The notes: generated by a model from the sequence alone, not told the origin. 64,000 nucleotides of DNA from Clostridia bacterium (GCA_017470095.1 JAFUFC010000025.1:1-64000), one strand, 5' to 3'. Shown: positions 14,133-23,507, numbered from the stretch's first letter. Translations and numbers: made by a program.

Positions 14133-16847
14133 ATGAGCGAAAAAAACTTCACCATGGAAAAGACCTACAATCCTCAGGCCATTGAAAGCGAAACCTATAA
14201 AAAATGGGAAAGCACGGGGGCCTTTTCCCCCAAAATCGACAAGAGCAAAAAGCCCTTCACCATCGTGATGCCGCCGCCCAACGTGACGGGCCAGCTTCAC
14301 ATGGGCCATGCCATGGACGGCACCCTGCAGGACGCGCTGATCCGCTATCACCGCATGAAGGGCGACCCCACCCTGTGGCTGCCCGGTACCGACCACGCTT
14401 CCATTGCCACGGAAGTGAAGGTAGTGGAAAAATTGCGCAAGGAGGGCCTGACGAAGGAACAGCTGGGCCGGGAAGGATTTTTGGAGCACGCCTGGGCCTG
14501 GAAGCGGGAGTACGGCGGGCGAATCACCAGGCAGCTGCGCCGCATGGGCGCCAGTTGCGATTGGAGCCGGGAGCGGTTCACCATGGATGAGGGCTGCTCC
14601 AAGGCGGTACGGGAAGTGTTCGTGCGCCTGTATGAAAAGGACCTGATTTATCAGGGCAATCGGCTGGTGAACTGGTGCACCCATTGCATGACCGCCATTT
14701 CCGACGCTGAGGTGGAATATGAGGAAAAGGACGGAAATTTCTGGCATATCCTCTATCCGGTGAAGGAAACGGGCGAGATGCTGGAATTGGCTACCACCCG
14801 GCCTGAAACCATGCTGGGCGACACTGCCGTGGCCATCAACCCCGATGACCCCCGGTACGCCCACCTCCACGGCTGTCACGTGGTGCTGCCTTTGATCAAC
14901 AAGGAAATCCCCATCGTTTGCGACGAGCACGCCGATATGGAAAAGGGCACCGGTGTGGTGAAGATCACGCCGGCCCACGACCCCAACGACTTTGAGGTGG
15001 GCCAGCGGCACAGCCTGCCTATTGTGCGGGTGTTCACCTATGATGGCCGCATGACCGGCCCCGCGGACAAAGCCGCCGCGGACGAAATCTTCGCCAGCGG
15101 AAAAGCGGCTGTGAATGAGCCTGAGGTGCTGGACTGCGGCAAGTATGCCGGTATGAGCACCGTCGACGCCCGGAAGGCCATCGTGGCCGACTTGACGGAG
15201 CTGGGCTTGCTCAAGGCTGTGGAGCCCCTCAAGCATGAGGTGGGCACCTGCTATCGCTGCCACACCGTGATTGAACCCATGATGAGCAAGCAGTGGTTCG
15301 TGAAGATGGAGCCGCTGGCCAAGCCCGCGCTGGAAGCGGTCAAGCGGGGCGAAACCAAGTTTGTGCCCGACCGGTTTGTGAAGATTTTCAACAATTGGAT
15401 GGAAAACACCAAGGATTGGTGCATCAGCCGCCAGTTGTGGTGGGGCCATCGGATTCCTGCCTGGTATTGCCCGGACTGTGGCAAGACCATTGTCAGCCGC
15501 CAAGACCCGACCGCCTGCCCTCACTGCGGCTGCCAGCGGCTGAATCAGGATGAGGATGTGCTGGACACCTGGTTCTCCTCCGCTCTGTGGCCCTTCTCCA
15601 CCCGGGGCTGGCCGGACAATACCGAGGATTTGCAGTATTTCTATCCTACCAACACTCTGGTCACCGGCTATGACATCATTTTCTTCTGGGTGGCCCGGAT
15701 GATTTTCTCCGGTATCGAGAACATGGGCCAGGTGCCCTTTGACACCGTGGTCATTCACGGCCTGGTGCGGGACGCTTTGGGCAGGAAGATGTCTAAATCC
15801 CTGGGCAACGGTGTGGACCCACTGGAAATCATCGATCAGTACGGCGCCGATGCGCTGCGCTTTTCCCTAGTCATGGGCATCAGCCCCGGCAACGATACCC
15901 GCTATTCTACCGAAAAAGTGGAGATGGCCCGGAACTTTGCCAACAAGGTGTGGAACGCTTCCCGCTTCGTGCTGATGAACCTGGACGGGGAAGAGAGCAT
16001 TGAAGGCAAAGAGCTGTTGCTGCCCGATCGGTGGATCCTGAGCAAATATAATGAAGCGGTTCGCCAGATCAGCAAAAACATGGAAGAAGCCGAGTTTGGC
16101 CTGGCCGCCCAAAAGATTTACGATTTCACTTGGAGCGAATTCTGCGATTGGTATATTGAGCTGGCCAAGGGCGGCTTGCTGGGGGACGATCCCCAGCGCA
16201 AGGCCGCGGTGCGCGCCGTGCTGCAAACGGTGCTGAGCGGGCTTTTGCGCCTGCTGCACCCCTTCATGCCTTTCCTGACCGAGGAAGTGTACAAGAACCT
16301 GCCCGGCAAGGCGGCTGCCTCCTGCATGCTGGCTGATTGGCCGAAGGAGATCGAAAACTGCGATTTCCCCGCCGAAAGAGCCCGCATGGAGGGTATTATG
16401 GATATGATCCGCGCCATTCGCAACCTGCGATCCGGCATGAATGTGCAGCCCTCCCATAAGGCCCATCTGATGGTGCGGCCTGCCGAAGGGTGGCAGGATG
16501 CTTTCGATGGCACCGAGGTGTATTTCTCTCGTCTGGCCAGCGTGAGCCAGCTGGAAATGCTGGAAAAGGACGCGGCCATCACCGAAAAGACGGTCAGCGC
16601 CGTGTGCGCCGCTGGGGAATTCTTTATCCCCTTGGGCGAATTGGTGGACTTTGAAAAGGAAAAGGCCCGTCTGAACAAGGAAAAGCAGAACATCCTGGGC
16701 GAAATTGCCCGGGCCGAGGGCAAATTGAACAACCCTGGCTTCGTCAGCAAGGCGCCTGCCAACCTGGTGGCCGCCGAAAAAGAGAAGCTGGAAAAGAACA
16801 AGGAAATGCTCGCATCTCTGGAAGCGCGTATTGCCGAGTTGGGGTAA
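14133..16847 (+). CDS. valS: Valyl-tRNA synthetase
   Basis: A class I synthetase of 904 residues that charges tRNA-Val and edits threonyl errors. The HIGH-type motif is PPPNVTGQLHMGHA near residue 50 and the KMSKS motif is GRKMSKSLGNGVDP near residue 552. The CP1 editing domain (TTRPETMLGDTAVAINPDD) lies near 220, with a zinc-binding-like CPDCGKT...CPHCG segment near 450. The anticodon-binding domain and the C-terminal coiled coil (EKARLNKEKQNILGEIARAEGKL) characteristic of ValRS complete it. I chose the ATG at 14133 because GAAGGTGGG is about 9 bases upstream. It is controlled by the T-box leader and ended by a hairpin at 16866. Confidence 0.98.
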   Translation: MSEKNFTMEKTYNPQAIESETYKKWESTGAFSPKIDKSKKPFTIVMPPPNVTGQLHMGHAMDGTLQDALIRYHRMKGDPTLWLPGTDHASIATEVKVVEKLRKEGLTKEQLGREGFLEHAWAWKREYGGRITRQLRRMGASCDWSRERFTMDEGCSKAVREVFVRLYEKDLIYQGNRLVNWCTHCMTAISDAEVEYEEKDGNFWHILYPVKETGEMLELATTRPETMLGDTAVAINPDDPRYAHLHGCHVVLPLINKEIPIVCDEHADMEKGTGVVKITPAHDPNDFEVGQRHSLPIVRVFTYDGRMTGPADKAAADEIFASGKAAVNEPEVLDCGKYAGMSTVDARKAIVADLTELGLLKAVEPLKHEVGTCYRCHTVIEPMMSKQWFVKMEPLAKPALEAVKRGETKFVPDRFVKIFNNWMENTKDWCISRQLWWGHRIPAWYCPDCGKTIVSRQDPTACPHCGCQRLNQDEDVLDTWFSSALWPFSTRGWPDNTEDLQYFYPTNTLVTGYDIIFFWVARMIFSGIENMGQVPFDTVVIHGLVRDALGRKMSKSLGNGVDPLEIIDQYGADALRFSLVMGISPGNDTRYSTEKVEMARNFANKVWNASRFVLMNLDGEESIEGKELLLPDRWILSKYNEAVRQISKNMEEAEFGLAAQKIYDFTWSEFCDWYIELAKGGLLGDDPQRKAAVRAVLQTVLSGLLRLLHPFMPFLTEEVYKNLPGKAAASCMLADWPKEIENCDFPAERARMEGIMDMIRAIRNLRSGMNVQPSHKAHLMVRPAEGWQDAFDGTEVYFSRLASVSQLEMLEKDAAITEKTVSAVCAAGEFFIPLGELVDFEKEKARLNKEKQNILGEIARAEGKLNNPGFVSKAPANLVAAEKEKLEKNKEMLASLEARIAELG

Positions 16848-16865
16848 CGAGTAAGAAAAAATGCT

Positions 16866-16907
16866 GGGAGAAACCGCTCTTTCGGGGGCGAAAGAGCGGT
16901 TTCTCCC
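16866..16907 (+). terminator. Terminator-like hairpin after valS
   Basis: A perfect 19-bp stem (16866-16884 with 16889-16907) with a GGGG loop. No T-run follows (ACCCCCCTT), so it may act as a transcript-stabilising 3' end instead of a strong terminator. Confidence 0.65.
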
Positions 16908-16946
16908 ACCCCCCTTCCGAGAAAGCCGGATAGAACGGAGATTGCT

Positions 16947-17508
16947 ATGCAGATCGAAGAAATACGGTTTCAATTGAAAGATGGGCGATTCGCGGTGCTG
17001 CGCAGCCCCCGAGCGGAGGACGCGGAAGGTACGCTGCAATACTTGGCGCAATCTGCCGGGGAAACGGAGTTCATCCTCCGGTATCCGGAGGAATGCGGAA
17101 AGTATACGCTGGAGGGGGAGCGGGCGCTGTTTGAACAGCAAAACGCTTCTCCCAACAACGCCATGATCATGTGTCTGGTGGATGGAAAAATCGCCGGCAA
17201 TTGCGAAATTCGCTTCTTCGCCGGCATGAAGACCCGGCACCGCGCCCGAGTGGGTGGCCATTGCCATTCTGAAAGATTACTGGAATCTGGGTATTGGCAC
17301 CCGCATGTTTCAGGAATTGATCCGGCTGTCGGAAGAGAGGCCGGACCTGAGTCAGATAGAATTGGAATTTGTAGAGGGCAATGATCGGGCCCGGCACTTG
17401 TATGAAAAAATGGGGTTTCGCATCACAGGCGTGCACCCCAATGCCATCCGTCTGCGGGACGGCACGCTGCTCAATGAATATCTGATGATCAAACCCATCG
17501 AACGCTGA
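16947..17508 (+). pseudogene. GNAT-family acetyltransferase with frameshift
   Basis: GNAT enzymes move an acetyl group from acetyl-CoA to an amine. The first frame (from 16947, ATG with a nearby GGAG) reads the N-terminal half up to FFAGMKTRHRARV. The acetyl-CoA-binding half (AIAILKDYWNLGIGTRMFQELIRLSE, with the GxGIGT loop, and HLYEKMGFRITG) continues in another frame from about 17252 to 17508. At the junction the bases GTGG occur twice in tandem (GTGGGTGG, about 17249-17256). Removing one copy restores a continuous and typical GNAT sequence of about 185 residues, so the break is best explained by a 4-bp duplication. As written the gene gives a truncated product with a foreign tail. Could be an assembly error. 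Confidence 0.85.
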
Positions 17509-17535
17509 ATGGCCCTTTGGCTGCAAGGAGCGATT

Positions 17536-18462
17536 ATGTCATTTCACCATATTCCCGTTCTTCTGAACGAAGTTCTCGAAGCGCTGGCTCCCCAACCGGG
17601 GCAGGTGTTTGCCGATGGTACGTTAGGCGGCGGCGGCCATAGCGAGGCGATTTTGCGTGCCCTGGGGGAAGGGGGCACGCTGTACGGCATCGACCGGGAC
17701 CAGGCGGCCATCACGGCGGCCAGCGAACGGCTGAAGGAATATCCGGGCTTTCACGCGGTGCATGGAAATTTCCATGATGTGAAGGAAATGCTGCCAGGAG
17801 TGCGGCTCAACGGCGGGTTGCTGGACCTGGGCGTATCTTCCTATCAATTGGATACCCCGAACCGTGGCTTTTCCTACCATGAGGACGCGCCGCTGGATAT
17901 GCGCATGGATACCACAAGGGGCATGACGGCGGCGGAGTATGTGAATACCGTGCCGGAAAAGGAATTCTGCCGGATTTTGCGGGAGTATGGCGATGAAAAA
18001 TGGGCCGCCCGGATTGCCCAAATTTTGATGGAAAAACGCCGGGAGAAGCCGTTGGCCACCACGAAGGATTTGGTGGCGGTGGTAGACGCGGCCATCCCCA
18101 AGGCCGTGCGGCGGAAGGATGAGGGTCACCCTGCCCGGCGCACCTTTCAGGCCGTGCGCATCGCGGTGAACGACGAGCTTGGGCCCCTGGAAAAAGCGCT
18201 GAACGATTGGGTCGATCTGCTTGCTCCAGGCGGGCGGCTGGCGGTGATCACCTTTCATTCCATCGAGGACCGGATCGTGAAGCTGGCTTTTCGCAAGATG
18301 CAGCATCCCTGCATCTGCTCCCCCAAGGCCCCCATCTGCACCTGCGGCCGGGTGCCCCTGGGCCGGGCTGTCGGCGGGGCCGTCAAGGCAGGCGCGGCTG
18401 AATTGGCCTACAATCCCCGGGCCCACAGCGCCACGCTGCGGGTGTTTGAAAAGGGGCAGTGA
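17536..18462 (+). CDS. rsmH: 16S rRNA (cytosine(1402)-N(4))-methyltransferase
   Basis: An SAM-dependent enzyme of 308 residues (old name MraW) that methylates N4 of C1402 in the ribosomal P site. Motifs: HIPVLLNEVLEAL at the N terminus, the SAM loop DGTLGGGGHSEAIL near residue 34, DLGVSSYQLD near 100, RTFQAVRIAVNDEL near 205 and FHSLEDRIVK-type FHSIEDRIVKLAF near 242. The C terminus NPRAHSATLRVFEK is also typical. AAGGAG is 5 bases before the ATG at 17536. It heads a tight run with the next gene 1 base away, and rsmI, which adds the 2'-O-methyl to the same nucleotide, two genes on. It is not in the usual mra/division cluster. Confidence 0.97.
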   Translation: MSFHHIPVLLNEVLEALAPQPGQVFADGTLGGGGHSEAILRALGEGGTLYGIDRDQAAITAASERLKEYPGFHAVHGNFHDVKEMLPGVRLNGGLLDLGVSSYQLDTPNRGFSYHEDAPLDMRMDTTRGMTAAEYVNTVPEKEFCRILREYGDEKWAARIAQILMEKRREKPLATTKDLVAVVDAAIPKAVRRKDEGHPARRTFQAVRIAVNDELGPLEKALNDWVDLLAPGGRLAVITFHSIEDRIVKLAFRKMQHPCICSPKAPICTCGRVPLGRAVGGAVKAGAAELAYNPRAHSATLRVFEKGQ

Positions 18463-18463
18463 C

Positions 18464-19030
18464 ATGCGAAAGCGGATGGTGGGGTTCACGCTGATCCTTT
18501 CGTTCACGTCGGCGGCGCTGCTTTTTCTGTATGCCGGAGCGGGAGCGCGGTGGGCGTATCCGCTTTTGATGACCAGCGGTACGACCCTGTACCATTTCAC
18601 CATGAGGCTGCTGGTGGGTTTGGGCCTGAACGGATGGTGGCACAACCGCTTGGATGGCCACCAGCGCTGGTTTCAGGAAAAGCGCTGGGAGCCAAAACTG
18701 TACCAAACGCTGCGCGTGAAAGCGTGGAAGCGGGCAATGCCGACCTTTGAGCCGGCGGTGTTCGACCTGAGCAAGCGGACGCTGGAGGAAGTGATCGGGG
18801 CCATGTGCCAGGCGGAAGTCGTGCACGAGGTGATCATCCTTCTGTCCTTCCTGCCGCTTTTGACGCCCTTTGCTGTGGAGGATTTCTTTATCTTTTTTAT
18901 CACCTCACTGCTTGCGGCGGCGGTGGACGCCGTTTTCGTCGTGATGCAGAGGTACAACCGTCCCCGGCTGCTGGAACTGTGCAGACGCCGGGAAGAGCGG
19001 GCGCGCAGAAACGCCCGGGAGGCAACATGA
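18464..19030 (+). CDS. CrtO-like acyltransferase family membrane protein
   Basis: About 188 residues with three to four hydrophobic segments (near 8-25, 30-52, 122-140 and 147-165). The central block LYQTLRVKAWKRAMPTFEPAVFDL, the segment CQAEVVHEVIILLSFLPLL and the end VVMQRYNRPRLL match the pattern of the family annotated as glycosyl-4,4'-diaponeurosporenoate acyltransferase (CrtO of staphyloxanthin synthesis). No other carotenoid gene is in the window and this family is widespread in clostridia that make no staphyloxanthin, so the real acyl acceptor is unknown. It starts one base after rsmH and its stop overlaps the rsmI start (ATGA), so it is translationally coupled between two rRNA methyltransferases. 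Confidence 0.65.
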   Translation: MRKRMVGFTLILSFTSAALLFLYAGAGARWAYPLLMTSGTTLYHFTMRLLVGLGLNGWWHNRLDGHQRWFQEKRWEPKLYQTLRVKAWKRAMPTFEPAVFDLSKRTLEEVIGAMCQAEVVHEVIILLSFLPLLTPFAVEDFFIFFITSLLAAAVDAVFVVMQRYNRPRLLELCRRREERARRNAREAT

Positions 19031-19881
19031 GCACACTGTACGTGGTGGCGACGCCCATTGGCAACCTGTCGGATATGAGTCCTCGGGCTGTTGAAACGCT
19101 GAAAAACGTATCCCTCATCGCGGCGGAGGACACCCGGGTGACCCGGAAGCTGACCACCCATTTTGGTATCGATACGCCGCTGATTTCCTGTCACCAGCAC
19201 AATGAGCGGAGCCGAGGACCGGAGATCATCGCACGGATGCTTTCAGAAAATATCGACGTGGCGGTGGTTACCGACGCGGGCACCCCGGCCATTTCCGATC
19301 CAGGCACCCAGATTGTGAAAGCGGCGGCGGAAGCAGGCATCCCGGTGATTGCCGTGGCGGGGCCCAGCGCCTTCGCATCGGCGGTATCCGTCAGCGGGAT
19401 GGATTTTTCCTCCTTCACTTTTTATGGCTTTCTGCCAAGGAACGCAGGGGAATTGAAAGAAAAACTGCTGGCCATCGGCCGGAAGGACGAAGCGGCTATC
19501 TTCCATGAATCGCCCCACCGGGTAAAGGCCCTGGTAAAGGCCATTGGGGAAACGCTGCCGGGGACCAGGCTGTCGGTCAGCTGCGATCTGACGAAGCTGC
19601 ACGAATTGACCTTGCGGGGCACGCCGGAAGAAATTCTATCCGCCCTGGAGGCCAATGAGAAAAGCGAGAAGGGCGAGTATTGCCTGGTAGCCGATCTGCG
19701 GGCGGTCGATCTCCCAGTGGAGCAGCCGACGGCGCAGGCATCTTTGGAGGCCCGGCTGTTTGATCTGATGTTGAATGATGTACCGATGCGGGAAGCCATT
19801 GAGCGGTTGACCGCCCAGGGCGAAAAGAAAAACGCGGTCAAGGCGGCGGCATTGCGGGTAAAAACCATGCTGGAGGGATGA
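19027..19881 (+). CDS. rsmI: 16S rRNA (cytidine(1402)-2'-O)-methyltransferase
   Basis: A protein of 284 residues in the tetrapyrrole-methylase fold (YraL type). Motifs: LYVVATPIGNLSDMSPRA at the N terminus, AAEDTRVTRKL near 38, SCHQHNE near 57, the SAM loop VTDAGTPAISDPG near 80, and VAGPSAFASAVSVSG near 107. RsmI puts the 2'-O-methyl on C1402, completing m4Cm with RsmH. The start overlaps the stop of the preceding gene (ATGA) and the stop overlaps a spare ATG ahead of the DUF1015 gene, showing tight operon packing. Confidence 0.97.
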   Translation: MSTLYVVATPIGNLSDMSPRAVETLKNVSLIAAEDTRVTRKLTTHFGIDTPLISCHQHNERSRGPEIIARMLSENIDVAVVTDAGTPAISDPGTQIVKAAAEAGIPVIAVAGPSAFASAVSVSGMDFSSFTFYGFLPRNAGELKEKLLAIGRKDEAAIFHESPHRVKALVKAIGETLPGTRLSVSCDLTKLHELTLRGTPEEILSALEANEKSEKGEYCLVADLRAVDLPVEQPTAQASLEARLFDLMLNDVPMREAIERLTAQGEKKNAVKAAALRVKTMLEG

Positions 19882-19883
19882 AT

Positions 19884-21119
19884 ATGGCAAAGTTTGAAGG
19901 GTTGAGCGTGGGTCCGGGCGTCTTTTATTTGCCTGCTAATTCTGCACAAATGGAAAAATGGCCCATTGTGGCCTGCGACCAGTACACTGCTCAGAAGGAA
20001 AAATGGGAGCAGGCGGACCGGCAGGTGGGAACCGCTTCTTCCGCCCTGCGGCTGATCATTCCTGAATGCTATCTGGAAGAGAGCGACGCCCGGGTGCCGG
20101 TTATCCAGCGCACCATGCGGGAATACATCAATACCGGTGTGCTGGCGGAAGCAGTGCGCGGCATGGTGCTTTTGGAACGGGAAACCCAATCTGGCAAACG
20201 GCTGGGGCTTGTTTTGACGGTGGATTTGGAGGATTATGATTTCGCGCCTGGTACCTATTCGCCTATCCGCCCCACCGAGGGCACCATTTTGAGCCGTATT
20301 CCCCCTCGACAGAAGGTGCGGCGGGGCGCAACGCTGGAATTGTCTCACGTGCTGCTGCTGTGCGATGATGCAAACCGCACGGTGATCGAGCCGGTGTATG
20401 AGAAGAGAGAAGCTTTGCGCCCCTTGTACGATACGGATCTCCTATTGGATGGCGGCCACGCCCGGGGCTGGGCCATCGAGGACGAGGAAACCCTTGGCGC
20501 CATTGCCATAGCTATTCGGAATTTGCAAAAGCAACTGCCGGAAAACGGCATTCTCTTTGCCGTTGGGGATGGCAATCATTCTCTGGCCACGGCGAAAGCC
20601 CACTGGCTGGAGGTGAAGGAAATGCTGCCCGAAGCGGAATGGGCGGATCATCCGGCCCGGTTCGCTATGGTGGAATTGAACAATATTTATGATGAATCTT
20701 TGATTTTTGAACCCATTCACCGGGTGCTGTTTCACGTGACGGAAGAGGAGACCCGGGCGGCGCTGAAGGACGCGGAATTGGCCCCCGCCGGGGAGAACCC
20801 CGATGTGACTATCGTTTCCGCAAAGGGGGAAAAGCATTATCACATTGGCCATCCAACTCATGCGCTTCCAGTTGGCACGGTGCAAAAGCTGCTGGACCAA
20901 TGGCCAGGGTTAGAGCTGGATTATGTCCATGGGGAAGCCGCGGTGCGGGACATCGTGGCCAAGGGGGATGCCGTGGGCATCCTGCTGCCGCCCATGCCCA
21001 AGGAAATGCTGTTCCCGGCGGTGGCTCAAAACGGCCCCTTGCCCCGGAAGACCTTCTCCATGGGCGAGGCCAATGAAAAACGGTACTACATGGAAGCGCG
21101 GAAGATCGTAAAGGAATGA
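19884..21119 (+). CDS. DUF1015 family protein
   Basis: A protein of 411 residues of the widespread DUF1015 family, whose function has not been settled. Family features visible: an N-terminal WPIVACDQYTAQ region, RPTEGTI segment near 123, the central LYDTDLLLDGGHARGWAIED, and the strongly conserved FAVGDGNHSLATAKAHWLE near 226. The conserved GDGNH(S/H)xxAxA block suggests a catalytic or nucleotide/metal site. There is no signal peptide. GGAGGG is 6 bases before the ATG at 19884. The stop overlaps the region of the rlmD start, so it is in the same operon. In many clostridia this family sits next to serine or housekeeping genes; here context says only that it is a core-metabolism gene. Confidence 0.88.
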   Translation: MAKFEGLSVGPGVFYLPANSAQMEKWPIVACDQYTAQKEKWEQADRQVGTASSALRLIIPECYLEESDARVPVIQRTMREYINTGVLAEAVRGMVLLERETQSGKRLGLVLTVDLEDYDFAPGTYSPIRPTEGTILSRIPPRQKVRRGATLELSHVLLLCDDANRTVIEPVYEKREALRPLYDTDLLLDGGHARGWAIEDEETLGAIAIAIRNLQKQLPENGILFAVGDGNHSLATAKAHWLEVKEMLPEAEWADHPARFAMVELNNIYDESLIFEPIHRVLFHVTEEETRAALKDAELAPAGENPDVTIVSAKGEKHYHIGHPTHALPVGTVQKLLDQWPGLELDYVHGEAAVRDIVAKGDAVGILLPPMPKEMLFPAVAQNGPLPRKTFSMGEANEKRYYMEARKIVKE

Positions 21120-21121
21120 CA

Positions 21122-22747
21122 ATGCTCAGAAAAAACGATGAATTGACCGTCGAAATCGAGCGTTTTGGCGGCGAGATGGGCATTGCCCATCTGGATGGTA
21201 TGACCCTGTTTGTGCAGGGAGCATTGCCGGGGGAAACGGTGGTCGCCCGGGCGCAGAAGGTGGAAAAGACCCACGCGTTCTTAAAAACGCTGCGGGTGCT
21301 TATGCCCTCTCCGGATCGGGCGGAGCCGCCTTGTCCGTATTATGAAAAGTGCGGTGGGTGCACCTGCCAGCATATGACGTATGAATTGTCCCTGCAAATG
21401 AAGCGGGAGCGAGTGCGGGACGCGCTGACGCGCTTGGGCGGCATAGAGATCGATGTGCCGCCTGTGATCGGGATGGATGATCCCTGGCGGTATCGGAACA
21501 AAACCAGCCTGCCCGTGGGCGGGGAAAAGGGCAAGCCCCTGATCGGTTTTTATGCTCCGCGCAGTCACCGAATCGTGGATGTGAGGAGTTGTTTGATCGC
21601 CAAGGAAGAAAGCGACGCGGCTGCGGAAATCCTGCGCCGCTGGATGGAAAAATTCCAGGTGCAACCCTATGACGAGATTACTCGCCGGGGCTTGATCCGC
21701 CATAGCATGAGCCGGGTATCCCGGGAAGGGAAGGCAATGGTGGTGGTGATCGCCGCCACCTATCCGCTGCCCCACGAGCATGAACTGGTGGCCATGCTGC
21801 GCACCGGCCTGCCGGGGTTGACTTCCGTGTATGTGAATGTGAACAAACGGGGAGACAATGTGATCCTGGGGCTGGAAAATCATCTGCTATTTGGCAGCGA
21901 ACGATTGCAGGATACGCTGTGCGGGATGCGGTATTCCCTGTCACCCTTGTCTTTCTTTCAGGTCAATCCGGTCCAAACGGAAAAATTGTACCAAACGGCT
22001 ATCGAATTTGCTGGCTTGACAGGCCGTGAATTGGTGGCGGATTTATACTGCGGCGCGGGCACGATATCTCTGCTGTTGGCCCAGCATGCGGCGCGTGTGG
22101 TGGGCATCGAGGTGGTGCCGGAAGCTATTCGCGACGCCGTTGAAAATGCCCGGATGAACGGTGTTTTCAATGCGGAATTCCATGCCGCCGCGGCAGAAAA
22201 TCTGCTGCCCCAGCTGGTTTCCCAGGGCTTGCGCCCCGATGTGGTGGTTCTGGACCCTCCCCGGAAGGGCTGTGAGGAAGCGGTGCTGGCTGCCATTGCG
22301 GAAGCAGCGCCAGATAAGGTGGTCTATGTCAGCTGCGACCCGGCCACCCAGGCCCGGGACGCGAAGTATCTTTGTGCCCACGGCTACCGGGTCGAAAAGT
22401 GCCAGAGCGTGGATATGTTTTGCTTCACATCTCACGTCGAGACGGTTTTACTTTTGTCCAAAATCAAAACCTCTCTACATATCGACATAGATCTGGACAT
22501 GACAGAACTGGATGTGACAAAAGCGGAAACTAAGGCGACCTATGAGGAAATCAAAGCCTATGTGCTGGAGCATACGGGAATGAAGGTTTCGCATTTGTAT
22601 ATCGCCCAGGTGAAAGCCAAGCATGGCATCATCGAGCGGGATTGCTACAACAAGCCAAAGACGGACGGCAATCGTGTTCCGCAGTGCCCACCAGAAAAAG
22701 AGAAGGCCATAGAAGATGCCTTGAGGCATTTTCAGATGATAAAATGA
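21122..22747 (+). CDS. rlmD: 23S rRNA (uracil-5-)-methyltransferase RumA/RlmD family
   Basis: A SAM-dependent m5U methyltransferase of 541 residues. It has an N-terminal TRAM domain (residues about 5-60), a 4Fe-4S ligand set CPYYEKCGGCTCQH near 64-77, and the methyltransferase domain with DLYCGAGTISLLLA near 310, VVLDPPRKGCEEAVLA near 376 (second Cys-containing motif) and VYVSCDPATQARD near 401, which includes the catalytic Cys. After residue about 460 comes a clostridial C-terminal extension (EEIKAYVLEHTGMKVSHLYIAQVKAKHGI ... PPEKEKAIEDALRHF) not needed for the core fold. The ATG at 21122 has AAGGA 6 bases upstream. Whether it modifies U1939 or U747 cannot be told. Confidence 0.93.
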   Translation: MLRKNDELTVEIERFGGEMGIAHLDGMTLFVQGALPGETVVARAQKVEKTHAFLKTLRVLMPSPDRAEPPCPYYEKCGGCTCQHMTYELSLQMKRERVRDALTRLGGIEIDVPPVIGMDDPWRYRNKTSLPVGGEKGKPLIGFYAPRSHRIVDVRSCLIAKEESDAAAEILRRWMEKFQVQPYDEITRRGLIRHSMSRVSREGKAMVVVIAATYPLPHEHELVAMLRTGLPGLTSVYVNVNKRGDNVILGLENHLLFGSERLQDTLCGMRYSLSPLSFFQVNPVQTEKLYQTAIEFAGLTGRELVADLYCGAGTISLLLAQHAARVVGIEVVPEAIRDAVENARMNGVFNAEFHAAAAENLLPQLVSQGLRPDVVVLDPPRKGCEEAVLAAIAEAAPDKVVYVSCDPATQARDAKYLCAHGYRVEKCQSVDMFCFTSHVETVLLLSKIKTSLHIDIDLDMTELDVTKAETKATYEEIKAYVLEHTGMKVSHLYIAQVKAKHGIIERDCYNKPKTDGNRVPQCPPEKEKAIEDALRHFQMIK

Positions 22748-22774
22748 GATGAGTTGTATCGCAGCACAAATGAT

Positions 22775-22796
22775 TTACAACTCGTTTACATCGACA
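22775..22796 (+). promoter_or_regulatory. Two tandem 11-bp repeats upstream of the response regulator
   Basis: TTACAACTCGT (22775-22785) directly followed by TTACATCGACA (22786-22796). The 11-bp period and core TTACAA match the triple repeat at 25108-25140. A -10-like TATACT with preceding GC lies at 22823-22828. Probably a binding site for the OmpR-type regulator at 22845, giving autoregulation. Confidence 0.65.
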
Positions 22797-22844
22797 CCCT
22801 CGCACTCCGCTATCACTCATGCTATACTGGTATGGGTGATTTTT

Positions 22845-23507
22845 ATGAACGAACGCATCCTGATCGTGGAGGATGACCCGGCGATTTCCAGGCTGATTGA
22901 CACGAATCTGACCTTATCCGGTTATCAGACCGTCTGCGTCATGGATGGACAGCAGGCGGTAGAGGTGATTCAGGCGCAACGCTTCGATCTGGCGCTGTGC
23001 GATATTATGCTGCCCGAATTGGACGGTTTTGAGCTGCTGCCCTACATGAAGGAAAAGGGTATCCCAGTGATCTACGTTTCAGCAAAAGCGGACGTGCAAA
23101 GCCGGGTGCATGGGCTGCGGCTGGGAGCCGAAGACTATCTCGTGAAGCCCTTTGACATCCTGGAATTGCTGGTACGGATGGAAAAGGTGCTGGCACGGGC
23201 GGACAAACAGCCGAAGCAGCTTACCTATCGAGATATTGCCGTGGATTTGGAAAGCCGCTCCGTCACGAAAGGTGGCGAAACGATTTCCCTCAAAAACATG
23301 GAATACGAATTATTGCTTACCTTCCTGCGGCATCCCGGCATGGTGATGACACGGGAAGATTTACTGCATCAGGTATGGGGCGATGAGTTTATTGGCGAAA
23401 CCCGCACGGTGGACGTGCATGTGGCAGCCCTGCGCCGGAAGCTGGATTTGAACAAGGAATTGGCGACGGTTTATAAAATTGGGTATAGATTGGAGATGCA
23501 GCCATGA
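22845..23507 (+). CDS. OmpR/PhoB-family response regulator
   Basis: A regulator of 220 residues. The receiver domain (1-115) has the acidic pocket E9-D10-D11, phosphorylation site Asp53 (LALCDIMLPELDG), the Thr/Ser position in IYVSAKAD and Lys in LVKPFD. The C-terminal winged-helix domain (about 127-220) has VDLESRSVTKGGE and ends with RTVDVHVAALRRKLDLNKELATVYKIGYRLE, the recognition helix and wing. The ribosome site is weak (TGGGTG). The stop overlaps the start of the sensor kinase gene. It likely controls its own promoter and the secreted-protein/transporter genes through tandem TTACAACTTG repeats. Confidence 0.95.
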   Translation: MNERILIVEDDPAISRLIDTNLTLSGYQTVCVMDGQQAVEVIQAQRFDLALCDIMLPELDGFELLPYMKEKGIPVIYVSAKADVQSRVHGLRLGAEDYLVKPFDILELLVRMEKVLARADKQPKQLTYRDIAVDLESRSVTKGGETISLKNMEYELLLTFLRHPGMVMTREDLLHQVWGDEFIGETRTVDVHVAALRRKLDLNKELATVYKIGYRLEMQP

